DNA from: Variovorax sp. OV700
GTDB taxonomy: Bacteria > Pseudomonadota > Gammaproteobacteria > Burkholderiales > Burkholderiaceae_C
NCBI RefSeq assembly: GCF_900099805.1
Contig: NZ_FNDR01000013.1
Coordinates: 62,001-126,000 of the forward strand
Reading direction: 5' to 3'
DNA length: 64,000 nucleotides
Numbering within the stretch: the first letter of the stretch is position 1; each line of letters opens with the position of its first letter. Under the pieces are notes generated by a model. That model was given only the letters and a program-made list of their open reading frames with translations, had not been told where the DNA came from and made no database searches. This document shows, one piece after another, positions 1 through 8,405 of the stretch. The translations under genes and the position numbers were made by a program.

Positions 1-744
1 GAAGCCGGCCGGGACCGGTGGCGCACCCGCATCGACGTTGGCGGAGGCACGTGGAACGGCGTCTCCCTCTTCGAGCTGCTCCCGAACGACACGATGCGCG
101 TATCGGCCGAACTCGAGCCTCGGCAGATCGACATCGAAGGGCTGGTGCAGGCCTTTGGCCGGCGCACCGCCGTGGCGGGAAAGTTTTCGGGCCAGACCAC
201 GCTGGTGGCCCAAGCCGGCGAGCTCGGCGCGCTGATCCGCAGCCTGCACACGCGCACCACGTTCTCGGTGAAGCCCGCCACGCTCACGCGGCTCGACCTG
301 GCCAAGGCCGTGACCACTGCGGGCATCAGCCGCGGCGGCACCACGCCGCTCGACGAACTGACGGGCACCCTCGACACGCAAGGCGGCGAAGATGGCATCG
401 TGATGCGCTACACGGGGCTCAAGGCGCGCTCGGGCCTGCTCACCGCCAGCGGTAACCTCAAGCTCTTCAACCGCAAGCTGGACGGCGAGGTGGCGGTCGA
501 TCTTGTCGACGGCGTGGTCGGCGTGCCGCTCAAGGTGGGCGGGAGCATGAGCGACCCCGAGGTGTCGCTGACGGGCGGCGCGCTGGCCGGTGCGGCGGTC
601 GGCACCGCGGTGCTGCCAGGCGTGGGCACGGCCATCGGGGCGCGCATCGGGCAGCAGGTGGAAAAGCTGTTCGGCGAGGAGGAGCCCGCGAAAAAGAAGA
701 CGGTGCCGCCTCAGCCGCAACGATCGCCGGGCGTTTCCCGCTGA
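1..744 (+). CDS. AsmA-family protein, C-terminal part (5' end outside window)
   Basis: The reading frame is open from the first base and ends at a TGA, so only the last 247 codons are present. The visible part has the repetitive beta-strand pattern with 'G.L...F' and 'GSMSDPEVSLTGG' segments, followed by a Gly/Ala-rich hydrophobic stretch (GTAVLPGVGTAIGARIG) and a charged Pro/Lys tail. This is the usual end of AsmA/YhdP-like envelope proteins, which are large periplasmic proteins anchored in the inner membrane and linked to lipid transport and outer-membrane homeostasis. The family assignment rests on this C-terminal pattern only. It is convergent with the following ligase gene across a 21-bp gap. 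Confidence 0.65.
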   Translation, partial: EAGRDRWRTRIDVGGGTWNGVSLFELLPNDTMRVSAELEPRQIDIEGLVQAFGRRTAVAGKFSGQTTLVAQAGELGALIRSLHTRTTFSVKPATLTRLDLAKAVTTAGISRGGTTPLDELTGTLDTQGGEDGIVMRYTGLKARSGLLTASGNLKLFNRKLDGEVAVDLVDGVVGVPLKVGGSMSDPEVSLTGGALAGAAVGTAVLPGVGTAIGARIGQQVEKLFGEEEPAKKKTVPPQPQRSPGVSR

Positions 745-765
745 CCGCCTTCTCCTTGCAGCGGT

Positions 766-2574
766 TCAACTGCGCAGCTGGATCACCTGCAGATCGTGGT
801 GCGCGCCGGCATGCAGCCGCGCGACTTCGGCCGCGCGCCGCGTGAGCACCGCGCGCTGGTTGATGTAGCCCTTGTCGGTGATCTCGCCCGCGTCCAGGCT
901 CGGCGGTTCGGTGAGCACCAGCGCGCGCGTCGGGCATTGCGAAGAACCCGCGCCTTCCTCGCGCAGCGTGCGCAACACGTCGGCGATTCGCTCGGCCAAG
1001 GCTTGCGGCACGGCCTGTGGGCTGGGAAACACCAGCAGGCCGATCTCGTCGCGGTCGTGGCCCGTGAGCACCACATCTTGTGCGTGCGGCGCCAGCATCG
1101 ACACCAGCTTGACGCGCAAGGTGCCCACCGACACCCAGGTACCACTGGAAAGCTTGAAGTCTTCGGCCACGCGGCCGTTGAAGATCACGCCGCGCTCGGC
1201 ATGCTCGGGATCGGCGAGGTAGCCCGCATCGCCGATGCGGTAGTAGCCCTCTTCGTCGAAAGCCTCTGCCGTTTCGCGTGGCGCATGGCGGTAGCCGGGG
1301 AATACAGAGACGCCCTTGACGCGCATCTCGAGCTTCTGGCCGTTGGACACAAACTTGAGTTCGAGCCCCGGCAGCGGTGCGCCGATGCAGCCCGCGCCGT
1401 CGAGCTTCCAGTGCGCCGAGGTGATGGCCGGCGAGGTCTCCGTCGCGCCCCACGAGGTGGTGAGCCACAGCGGCCGCTCGGGCCGCACGCGTTCGGCCAC
1501 CGCTTCGAGGCGCTGCCAGGTCGAGGGCGCGAGCGCAGCGGCCGCGTAAAAGGCGAGCCGCAGGCGCGAGAACACTTCGGCTGCCAGCGCATCGTCGGCT
1601 TCGAGAAACGGCAGCAACATGTCGAAGCCGCGCGGCACGTTGAACAGCAGCGTGGGCTTCACCTCGCGCAGGTTGCGCACGGTCTTCTCGATCAGGCCCG
1701 GAGCGGGCCGGCCCTCGTCGATGTAGAGCGCACCGCCGTGGCACAGCACCATGTTCAGGTTGTGGTTGGCGCCGAATGTATGGCTCCAGGGCAGCCAGTC
1801 GACCAGCACGGGCTTTTCGTGCTCGAGGAAGCGCCAGGTCTGCGCCATCATCTGCTGGTTGGCGCACAGCATGCGGTGCGTGTTGATCACCACCTTGGGC
1901 TTGCCCGTGGATCCCGAGGTCAGCAGGTATTTGGCGTGGGTGTCGGGCAGCACGGCTTCGTACGCTTGCATCACGGCCGGCGTCTCGCTGGCCTGCAGCA
2001 GCTGCGCGAAGGGCAGGGCTCCGCCGTGCGCATCGGCATTGCGGCTGAACACCGCTGCCGCCTCCACGCCGGAGCCCGCGAGCGCACCGCCATACACCTT
2101 GGCGTCCGATGCGTAGATCAACGCCGGCTGCAGTGCCTGCAGCATGCCGTGCAGCCGCGACGGATCTTTTGCCATGCGCGAATACGCGCTCGAGAGCGAG
2201 CAGGCCGTGCGGCCGATGTGCATTGCCGCGAGCATCAGCACGGCATGGTCGATGGCGTTGTCCGAGAGGATCGCGATGGGCTTGCCCTCAGGCAGCTTCA
2301 TGTCGAGCAGCGCCTGCGCCACTGCGCCCACGGCCTGGCGCAGCGCGCGGTAGTCGAGCTTGCGCCAGCCTTCGCCGCTCTCGTCGCGCTCCGCGAAAGC
2401 CAGCGCATCGGGCGTCTCGCGCGCCCAGCGTTCGATCCATTCGCCGATGCATCGCGCATACGGCTTGAGCGCCACCGGTGAGCGCAGCGCAAAGGAGCCG
2501 TCGTCGAAGTCGATGCGCACCGTGCGCGGCGGGGCGATCTGGCTCTCGTCCAGGAGGAAGTCGTCTTCTGTCAT
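766..2574 (-). CDS. AMP-dependent acyl-CoA synthetase, feruloyl-CoA synthetase type
   Basis: A 602-residue adenylate-forming ligase. The phosphate-binding loop TSGSTGKPK is at about residues 219-227. The WLPWSHTFGANHN segment and the TSWGATETSPA motif are typical of the feruloyl-CoA synthetase branch, which makes CoA esters of hydroxycinnamates or related aryl acids from ATP and CoA. The C-terminal core ends with DKGYINQ, near the position of the catalytic lysine in related enzymes. It is the last gene of a four-gene minus-strand run, with 1 bp between it and the upstream dehydrogenase. The acid may be something other than ferulate: no vanillin-forming hydratase/aldolase or vanillin dehydrogenase is nearby. 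Confidence 0.8.
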   Translation of the reverse strand: MTEDDFLLDESQIAPPRTVRIDFDDGSFALRSPVALKPYARCIGEWIERWARETPDALAFAERDESGEGWRKLDYRALRQAVGAVAQALLDMKLPEGKPIAILSDNAIDHAVLMLAAMHIGRTACSLSSAYSRMAKDPSRLHGMLQALQPALIYASDAKVYGGALAGSGVEAAAVFSRNADAHGGALPFAQLLQASETPAVMQAYEAVLPDTHAKYLLTSGSTGKPKVVINTHRMLCANQQMMAQTWRFLEHEKPVLVDWLPWSHTFGANHNLNMVLCHGGALYIDEGRPAPGLIEKTVRNLREVKPTLLFNVPRGFDMLLPFLEADDALAAEVFSRLRLAFYAAAALAPSTWQRLEAVAERVRPERPLWLTTSWGATETSPAITSAHWKLDGAGCIGAPLPGLELKFVSNGQKLEMRVKGVSVFPGYRHAPRETAEAFDEEGYYRIGDAGYLADPEHAERGVIFNGRVAEDFKLSSGTWVSVGTLRVKLVSMLAPHAQDVVLTGHDRDEIGLLVFPSPQAVPQALAERIADVLRTLREEGAGSSQCPTRALVLTEPPSLDAGEITDKGYINQRAVLTRRAAEVARLHAGAHHDLQVIQLRS

Positions 2575-2575
2575 T

Positions 2576-3523
2576 TCAATCGAGTCTGCCGGTGTCGGCT
2601 TTGGCGCGAATCAGGTTTAACAGCAGGACGTCGCGCGCGGCCTCGAGGTCGGCCACCCGCCGTGCGCCCAGTTCTTCGGCCACGCCCTCGGCCACCTTCT
2701 GTTTGAGTTCTTCTGTCATCGACGGCGCTCCGAGGTCCTTCCACCAGTCCTCGATCGGCCCGCCCAGGTGTGCGAGCACATGCGCGATGCCGCCTGCGCC
2801 GCCCGAAAGATGCAGGTTCATGAACGGCCCCATCACCGCCCAGCGCAAGCCGGGGCCGTGCGCAATGGCGGTGTCGATGTCGGCGACGCTGGCTACGCCT
2901 TCATCGACGAGGTGAAAAGCCTCGCGCCACAGGGCGGCCTGCAGCCGGTTTGCGATGTGTCCCTTGACCTCGCGCTTCACGTGGATCGGCCGCTTGCCGA
3001 TGGCGGCGTAGAAGGCCATGGTGCGTTCGATGGTCTCGGCCGAAGTGCGCTCACCACCCACCACTTCCACCAGCGGAATCAGGTGCGGCGGGTTGAAAGG
3101 GTGGCCCAGCACCACGCGTTCCGGATGGCGGCATTCGGTCTGCACCGCGCTGATGGCCAGCCCCGAAGAGCTCGATGCCAGGATCGCGTGGGCGGGTGCC
3201 GCCTCGTCCATGCGGCGGAACAGGTCGATCTTGAAATCCAGCCGCTCCGGGCCGCTCTCCTGGACGAAGTCGGCCTCCGCCATCGCGTCTTCAAGCCGCA
3301 CATGAAAGCGCAGCCGACCGGCCGAGGCACCCTCTGCCAAACCAAAGCGTTCGAGCGTCGGCCAGTGCGCGGCCACCGCCGCGCGCAGCCGCGCCTCGGC
3401 GTCGGGCGAGGGGTCGGTGGCGTCCACGTCGAGGCCGCGCGCCAGGAAGAAAGCGGCCCAGCTGGCGCCGATGACGCCGGTGGCGACCACCGCCACGCGT
3501 TTCGGGTTCGGTTCCATCCGCAT
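2576..3523 (-). CDS. 3-hydroxyacyl-CoA dehydrogenase family, L-carnitine dehydrogenase-like
   Basis: A 315-residue NAD-dependent dehydrogenase. It has an N-terminal Rossmann fold, the SSSSGL and GHPFNPPHLIPLVEVVGG motifs of the 3-hydroxyacyl-CoA/lambda-crystallin family, and a helical C-terminal domain. Runs such as ADFVQESGPERLD and ALWREAFHLV resemble L-carnitine 3-dehydrogenase (CdhA), which oxidises a free beta-hydroxy acid without CoA. The usual first glycine of the GxGxxG nucleotide motif is alanine (ATGVIG). A BKACE lies two genes upstream. In known carnitine catabolism a BKACE cleaves the 3-keto product of CdhA, so oxidation of a beta-hydroxy acid to a beta-keto acid is likely here. 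The substrate is unknown. A second in-frame ATG at 3517 is an alternative start. Confidence 0.75.
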   Translation of the reverse strand: MRMEPNPKRVAVVATGVIGASWAAFFLARGLDVDATDPSPDAEARLRAAVAAHWPTLERFGLAEGASAGRLRFHVRLEDAMAEADFVQESGPERLDFKIDLFRRMDEAAPAHAILASSSSGLAISAVQTECRHPERVVLGHPFNPPHLIPLVEVVGGERTSAETIERTMAFYAAIGKRPIHVKREVKGHIANRLQAALWREAFHLVDEGVASVADIDTAIAHGPGLRWAVMGPFMNLHLSGGAGGIAHVLAHLGGPIEDWWKDLGAPSMTEELKQKVAEGVAEELGARRVADLEAARDVLLLNLIRAKADTGRLD

Positions 3524-3527
3524 CGCT

Positions 3528-4520
3528 TCAGGATTCCGCCGTGAAGCCGATCTTCTTTACCAGCGGCCCCCAGCGATCGGCCTCGGCCTTTTGCGAGCGC
3601 GCCATCTCCTCGGCCGTGGAGCCCTGGGCGATCAAGCCAACCACGGCCAGGCTGTCCGTCACCACCTTTTCCTTGATGGCCGCGTTGATCGCGGCATTGG
3701 CGGTGGCCACCACGCTGGCCGGCGTCCTGGCCGGCGCGTAGAAGCCGAACCACTCCTCGGTGGTCAGTTCCGCAAAGCCCTGTTCGGCAAAGGTCGGTAC
3801 TTCCGGCGAGAAGGGCGAACGCGCCTTGCCCGAGGTGGCGAGCAGCCGCAGCTTGCCGGCCTTGTGGTTGGGGATGAAGTCGCCGCTGGGGGTGACCATG
3901 GCGGCGATCTGTCCGCCCACCACGTCGGTCACACCGGGAATCGAGCCGCGATAGGGCACGTGCTTCAGGTCGACCCCGTTGTTGAGGCCCAGCAGCGCGC
4001 CGATGAAGTGCGGCGTGGAGCCGGCCGCCGGCGAGCCGTAGCTGGCCTGGTTCGGGTTGGCCTTGGCCCAGGCGAGAAAGTCTTTCACCGTGCGCACCTC
4101 GGGCGGCACCAGCGGGCCGACCGCCAGGCCATGGTGCATGACCGCGGCAATCGACACCGGCACGAAATCCTTGCTCGGGTCGTAGCTCAGCTTGCTGTAG
4201 ATGTGCGGGTAGATCGACGTGCACGAGAAAGGCGACAGCGCCAGCACGCTGCCGTCGGCCGGTGCGTTCTTGAGGCTTTCCAGCGCGATGCGGCCGCCCG
4301 CACCCGGCTTGTTTTCGACGACGGCCGCATTGCGGGTGTAGGCCGAGCCGGCGAGCTTTTCGCCCACGCGGCGCGCCACGCTGTCGCCGGCGCTGCCGGC
4401 CGGAAAGCCGTAGTAGATCTTGACCTGTTCGAGCGCCTGGGCGAACGCGGCCAGCGGCGAGAGGGTACCGAGCGCGGTGGCTGCGCCCAGGGTATGGAGG
4501 AAGTGGCGTCGGGTGTTCAT
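3528..4520 (-). CDS. Bug/TctC-family periplasmic solute-binding protein
   Basis: A 330-residue protein of the Bug family (tripartite tricarboxylate transporter receptor, TctC). The N-terminus is an export signal with a twin-arginine-like start (TRRHFLHTLG) and a cleavage region near LAAFA. Family features visible are YYGFPAGSAGD, the VVENKPGAGG segment and HVPYRG. These receptors bind carboxylates in the periplasm. No TctA/TctB membrane genes are in the window, which is normal for the large Bug families of Burkholderiales. A GGAG ribosome site precedes the ATG. It sits between the BKACE and the dehydrogenase, with only 4 bp to the latter, so it probably captures that operon's carboxylic-acid substrate. 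Confidence 0.88.
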   Translation of the reverse strand: MNTRRHFLHTLGAATALGTLSPLAAFAQALEQVKIYYGFPAGSAGDSVARRVGEKLAGSAYTRNAAVVENKPGAGGRIALESLKNAPADGSVLALSPFSCTSIYPHIYSKLSYDPSKDFVPVSIAAVMHHGLAVGPLVPPEVRTVKDFLAWAKANPNQASYGSPAAGSTPHFIGALLGLNNGVDLKHVPYRGSIPGVTDVVGGQIAAMVTPSGDFIPNHKAGKLRLLATSGKARSPFSPEVPTFAEQGFAELTTEEWFGFYAPARTPASVVATANAAINAAIKEKVVTDSLAVVGLIAQGSTAEEMARSQKAEADRWGPLVKKIGFTAES

Positions 4521-4575
4521 GAAATGTCTCCTACTGATATCTTCAGGGCGGTTTCTGGCGGGATCAACGGCCGCT

Positions 4576-5499
4576 TCAATGCGGCGCGAATTCGGGGCGC
4601 GGCCCGCCTCTGCGCGGCAGTCCCATCATCTGCCTTGCTTCGGCCGGCGTGGCCACTTCCATGTCGAGCTCATGGATAACGCGCACGATGCGCTCGGTGA
4701 GCTGCACGTTGGTGGCGAGCTCGCCCTGGCGGAAATACAGGTTGTCTTCCAGCCCCACGCGGGCATGCCCGCCCAGCAGCAGCGCCGCTACGTTGGCCTC
4801 GAGCTGCGAAGGGCCGATGCCGCTCACGCAGAAGATGCTTCCCTTGGGCAGGGTGTCGACCATCATCTGCAGGAAGCGCGGCGAATACGGCATCGCGTTC
4901 TGGAAGTTGCGGTGCACGTTCATCACCAGGTTGACGAAGTAGGGCTCGTCGTCATGGCCTTCTTCGATCAACGTGGTCGTGTCCTGCAGGATGTGCGTGG
5001 GGCTGAACACCTCCCATTCGGGCTTGATGCCCCGCGCCTTCATGCCGGCGGCCAGCTCGCGGCCCTTGGTGATCGGTGTGTCCATCAGGATCTGCTTGCC
5101 CTCGAAGCTCAGGTTCAGCGTGGTCGCGTCCAGCGTGCACATCTCGGCGCCCGCGTCCATGCCCTTGATGCGCTCTTCCCACGCAATTTCCCAGCGATCG
5201 CCCGCCAGCGGCTTCACCATGTCGCCGTGCACACCGCCGCCGGTGGAGTTGTTGATGACGATGTCGCAACCTCCCGCGCGGATCCGGCTGTTGATGTCGC
5301 GGTACACGTCGGCGTTGCAGGTGGCACCGTCGTCCGGCCGGCGCGCGTGGATCGCCACCACGCTGGCGCCGGCGTTCCAGCAGCGCAGCACGTCGGCCGC
5401 AATTTCGGCCGGCTGGGTGGGAAGGTGGGGGTTCTGCGACTTGTGCGCCATGCCGCCCGTGGGGGCGATGGTCACGATCACTTTGCGCTTCGACGACAT
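4576..5499 (-). CDS. Beta-keto acid cleavage enzyme (BKACE, DUF849 family), variant metal site
   Basis: A 307-residue TIM-barrel protein of the BKACE family. These enzymes use acetyl-CoA to cleave a beta-keto acid into acetoacetate and a shortened acyl-CoA. The start MSSKRKVIV was preferred over an upstream in-frame ATG because a GGAG site lies just before it and the protein then begins at the first barrel strand. The C-terminal GxEDNxY block (GLEDNLYF) that supplies a metal-binding Glu in the family is intact. The strand that normally reads HxHxR reads AIHAR here (residues 49-53), so one of the two expected zinc-ligand histidines is alanine. It heads an operon with a carnitine-dehydrogenase-like enzyme and is divergent from a Crp/Fnr regulator. 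Confidence 0.82.
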   Translation of the reverse strand: MSSKRKVIVTIAPTGGMAHKSQNPHLPTQPAEIAADVLRCWNAGASVVAIHARRPDDGATCNADVYRDINSRIRAGGCDIVINNSTGGGVHGDMVKPLAGDRWEIAWEERIKGMDAGAEMCTLDATTLNLSFEGKQILMDTPITKGRELAAGMKARGIKPEWEVFSPTHILQDTTTLIEEGHDDEPYFVNLVMNVHRNFQNAMPYSPRFLQMMVDTLPKGSIFCVSGIGPSQLEANVAALLLGGHARVGLEDNLYFRQGELATNVQLTERIVRVIHELDMEVATPAEARQMMGLPRRGGPRPEFAPH

Positions 5500-5643
5500 G
5501 CTCCGGAGTCTCCTGGTGTCTTCTTTCATGAGGGGCGCGCTATTATTTTTGGAGGCGCAGGCACACTCAGTCATTGCGACGACATTTGGGCTCAGGGTTT
5601 ACGCGGCGCGGGCCGCGCCCACGCCATCAGGAGCTTTCTTTTC

Positions 5644-6351
5644 ATGCCTACGACGAAGCCGGCCATCAAGGCGGCATCGCTGACCGTTGCGCAACTGCTT
5701 GAGCGCTCGGCCTGGTTTCCGCTGCTCGACGAAGCCGCGCGCGAACGCGTGCGCGACGAGATCCGCGAGGTCGAAGTAGCAGCGGGCGCCGCCCTGTGCC
5801 GGCGCGGCGACACGCCCCTGCACTGGTACGGCACGCTCGAGGGGCTTCTGAAGTGGTCGATCACCTCGAGCGATGGCCGCTCGGTGACGTTCGGCGGGCT
5901 CTCGGTCGGCAGCTGGTTCGGCGAAGGCACGCTGCTGCGCGGCGCTCCGCGCTCGGCCGACGTCATTGCGCTGCGGCCGAGCCGCGTGGCCCAGCTGCCG
6001 GTAGAGACTTTCGAGTGGCTGCACCGCACGCAGCGCGGCTTCGATCATTTTTTGCTGCAGCAGCTCAACGAGCGGCTGCACTGGTTCATGGGCAACTACG
6101 CGGCCCACCGGCTGCTCGACACCGACAGCCAGGTGGCCCGTGCACTGGCGGGGCTGTTCCATCCGTGGCTGTATCCGGGCAGCGAGCCGCATCTGCAAAC
6201 ATCCCAGGAGGAGATTGCCAATCTTTCCGGCGTGTCGCGCCAGCGCTGTAATGCGGCGCTGAACCGGCTGAAGGAGGCGGGGTTTCTGCGGATCGAGTAC
6301 GGGGGGATTACTGTGATCGACCTGGAAGGGCTGCGGCGCTTCATCGAATAG
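5644..6351 (+). CDS. Crp/Fnr-family transcriptional regulator
   Basis: A 235-residue regulator with an N-terminal cyclic-nucleotide-binding-like jelly roll (about residues 15-125; the FGGLSVGSWFGEG segment matches the GE.FGE region). A long dimerisation helix follows, then a C-terminal winged helix (about 165-225; EEIANLSGVSRQRCNAALNRL). It lacks the N-terminal cysteine cluster of Fnr, so an oxygen-sensing iron-sulfur cluster is unlikely. The ATG was chosen because the homologous sequence begins there; the frame is open far upstream only because it is antisense to other genes. The divergent position, 144 bp from the BKACE operon, makes it the likely regulator of that operon. Confidence 0.85.
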   Translation: MPTTKPAIKAASLTVAQLLERSAWFPLLDEAARERVRDEIREVEVAAGAALCRRGDTPLHWYGTLEGLLKWSITSSDGRSVTFGGLSVGSWFGEGTLLRGAPRSADVIALRPSRVAQLPVETFEWLHRTQRGFDHFLLQQLNERLHWFMGNYAAHRLLDTDSQVARALAGLFHPWLYPGSEPHLQTSQEEIANLSGVSRQRCNAALNRLKEAGFLRIEYGGITVIDLEGLRRFIE

Positions 6352-6370
6352 GCGGCCCGCGCCCGTCACT

Positions 6371-6595
6371 TCACTGCGCCGATTTCGCCTTGTCCGCCAG
6401 CCGCTTGCGGTACTCCGTCGTCGTCACGCCCGCGAAGCCCCAGTCGTCGGTGTCGATTTCCTCGATGACGATGTGCGTCCATTCGGGCGGCTTGTTCAGC
6501 ACGCGTTCCAGGGTTTCCGTGAATTCGGCGATGACCTGGGTCTTCTGCTCGCGCGTGACGCCGTCGCGGGTGATCTTCAGGTTGATGAAAGGCAT
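6371..6595 (-). CDS. 4-oxalocrotonate tautomerase family protein
   Basis: A 74-residue protein beginning MPFINLK, so after Met removal Pro1 is the catalytic base of the tautomerase superfamily. Sequences T.EQK..VI..FT.TL and TTTEYR fit the 4-OT/YwhB/CnbG-like small tautomerases that interconvert enol and keto forms of ring-cleavage products. AAGGAG precedes the start. It follows an SDR gene by 40 bp on the same strand, so the two are likely cotranscribed under the LysR regulator divergent from the SDR. The substrate cannot be told from the sequence. Confidence 0.85.
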   Translation of the reverse strand: MPFINLKITRDGVTREQKTQVIAEFTETLERVLNKPPEWTHIVIEEIDTDDWGFAGVTTTEYRKRLADKAKSAQ

Positions 6596-6635
6596 GGTGC
6601 GCTCCTTGGAATGGATGGATGAATGAACGAGACGA

Positions 6636-7382
6636 TTACCACTTGCCCGTACTCATGCCGCCGTCCACCGGCAGCACCACGCCCGTCGTGAAATCGGCGC
6701 TCGTGAGGTAGAGCACGGCGTCGGCAATCTCGCGCACGGTTGCGATGCGGCCGGCGGGAGAGAGGCGGTTCAGGAAGCCGTGCTGCTCGGGCGTGTACAG
6801 CGGCGTGTCGACGATGCCGGGCGCCACCGCATTCACCTTGACGTTGTGCGGTGCAAGTTCGAGTGCCAGCGCCCGTGTCGCGGCGTTGATGCCGCCCTTG
6901 ATCAGCACCGGCAAGGCGGCCGGCACCTGCTGGTTCGGCTGCAGCGCAATGCTTGCGGTGATGTTCACGATGTGGCCCTGGCGGCGCGCCATCATGTGCT
7001 TTGCCGCGGCCTGCGAGGCGTAGACGAAGCCCTTGAGGTTCGTGGCCACCAGTTGGTCGAGTTCTTCCTCGGTGTACTCGACGAACGGCTTGGCGTTGAA
7101 GATGCCCGCATTGTTGATGAGCACGTCGACCTGGCCGAAGCGCTCCACGGCGCGGTCGACGAGTTGCTGCGCGGTGTTGCGGCTGCCGATGTCGCCGGCC
7201 ACGCCGAGAAAACGCGTCGGGTTGCCGAGCTGCTTGGCCGCGGCCGCAAGGCGTTCATCGGTGCGCGCATTCGCGACCACGTTGAAGCCGCGTTCCAGAT
7301 AAGCCTGCGCGAGGCCCAGGCCGATGCCACTCGAGGCACCGGTGATGACGACCGTGGACGGGGTGTTGAGGGTGTCTTGCAT
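6636..7382 (-). CDS. Short-chain dehydrogenase/reductase (SDR)
   Basis: A 248-residue classical SDR. It has the TGASSGIG cofactor loop near the N-terminus, the NNAG motif, an active-site region in which Ser is followed by a Tyr/Lys-type segment altered to VPAALPVLIKGG, and a C-terminal LPVDGGMSTG. The YxxxK motif is not seen in its canonical form: 'VPAALPVLIKGG' occupies that position, so the usual Tyr appears to be Leu. That would weaken ordinary oxidoreductase chemistry. The start MQDTLN was preferred to an upstream in-frame codon because the cofactor strand follows directly. It is divergent from a LysR gene 105 bp away and is followed by a tautomerase. Confidence 0.8.
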   Translation of the reverse strand: MQDTLNTPSTVVITGASSGIGLGLAQAYLERGFNVVANARTDERLAAAAKQLGNPTRFLGVAGDIGSRNTAQQLVDRAVERFGQVDVLINNAGIFNAKPFVEYTEEELDQLVATNLKGFVYASQAAAKHMMARRQGHIVNITASIALQPNQQVPAALPVLIKGGINAATRALALELAPHNVKVNAVAPGIVDTPLYTPEQHGFLNRLSPAGRIATVREIADAVLYLTSADFTTGVVLPVDGGMSTGKW

Positions 7383-7487
7383 TTCGGTACTCCAAAGAGT
7401 TGAGGGAATGGATGAACTGTATTGATGACGCCCCAGGAGATAAATCACTAGACTCGTACTTCACTTGATACGCGAGGTAATCAATCC

Positions 7488-8399
7488 ATGCAGCGGCAGT
7501 TCGGCGACATCCTTCTCGGCAGCATCGAACTCTTCTGCCTGGCGTCGGAAACGGGCGGCTTCACTTCGGCGGCACTCGCGGCGGGCGTGACGCCGGCGGC
7601 CGTGAGCCGCTCGATCTCGCGGCTCGAAAAGCGGCTCGGCTTGCGCCTCTTCGTGCGCACCACGCGCAGCGTGCGGCTGACCGACGCGGGCCGCTCCTAC
7701 TTCGCGCAATGCCGCCAGGCGCTGACGCAGTTGGCCGAAGCCGAGCGCGAGGTCATGGGCCAGCAGGCGCAGCCTTCCGGCACGCTGCGCATCAGCGTGC
7801 CCACCACCTACGGCCATCACCGCCTGCTGCCGCTGCTGCCGCTGTTTCGCGAACGCTTTCCCGACATCCGGCTGCACGTGCACCTGAGCAACCGCAACAT
7901 CGACTTTGTGGAAGAGGGCTACGACATGGCCGTGCGTGTGCGCGCCCAGCCCGACTCCACGCTGATCGCGCGGCACCTGGAGGATGCGCAGCTGGTGGTG
8001 GTGGCCAGCCGCAAGTACCTCAAAAAGGCGGGCACGCCGCGCACGCTGGACGATCTCTCCGCGCACGAGTGCATTCAGTTCGAGCTGCCCAGCAGCGGCC
8101 GCCGCATCTCATGGCTCTTCAAGGAGAACGGCAAGGACCGTGAGATCTTCGCGGACAGCGCCTACAGCTGCTCCGACGATGTGCTGGGCGGCGTCACGCT
8201 GGCCAAGAGCGACGCCGGGCTCTTTCAGGCCTACCGCTTCGTGGTGGAAAAAGAGCTCGCCGACGGCTCGCTGGTCGAGGTGCTGAAGCCCTTCGCAGGC
8301 CGCTCGCGACCTTACACGCTGCTGTACCCGGACGGGCGGCACGTGCCGCTGCGCATGCGAGTGTTCATCGACTTCCTGATGGCGCAGCGGGCCACCTGA
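7488..8399 (+). CDS. LysR-family transcriptional regulator
   Basis: A 303-residue LysR regulator with an N-terminal winged helix (residues 10-70, FTSAALAAGVTPAAVSRSISRLEKRLG) and an effector domain beginning near residue 95 (GTLRISVPTTYG). The sequence belongs to the broad CrgA/AaeR-like group. It is transcribed away from the SDR/tautomerase pair with a 105-bp shared promoter region, the standard LysR arrangement, so it likely controls that pair. The effector is unknown. Confidence 0.9.
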   Translation: MQRQFGDILLGSIELFCLASETGGFTSAALAAGVTPAAVSRSISRLEKRLGLRLFVRTTRSVRLTDAGRSYFAQCRQALTQLAEAEREVMGQQAQPSGTLRISVPTTYGHHRLLPLLPLFRERFPDIRLHVHLSNRNIDFVEEGYDMAVRVRAQPDSTLIARHLEDAQLVVVASRKYLKKAGTPRTLDDLSAHECIQFELPSSGRRISWLFKENGKDREIFADSAYSCSDDVLGGVTLAKSDAGLFQAYRFVVEKELADGSLVEVLKPFAGRSRPYTLLYPDGRHVPLRMRVFIDFLMAQRAT

Positions 8400-8405
8400 A
8401 GCGCC

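Noticed and set aside
796..2481. A 561-codon open frame on the plus strand opposite the feruloyl-CoA-synthetase-like gene
   Set aside because: It is exactly antisense to a well-conserved ligase, has a His/Arg-rich composition typical of shadow frames in GC-rich DNA, and shows no domain.
4420..5643. A long N-terminal extension of the Crp/Fnr gene
   Set aside because: The extension is antisense to the BKACE and Bug genes and has shadow-frame composition; the regulator's normal length starts at the ATG at 5644.
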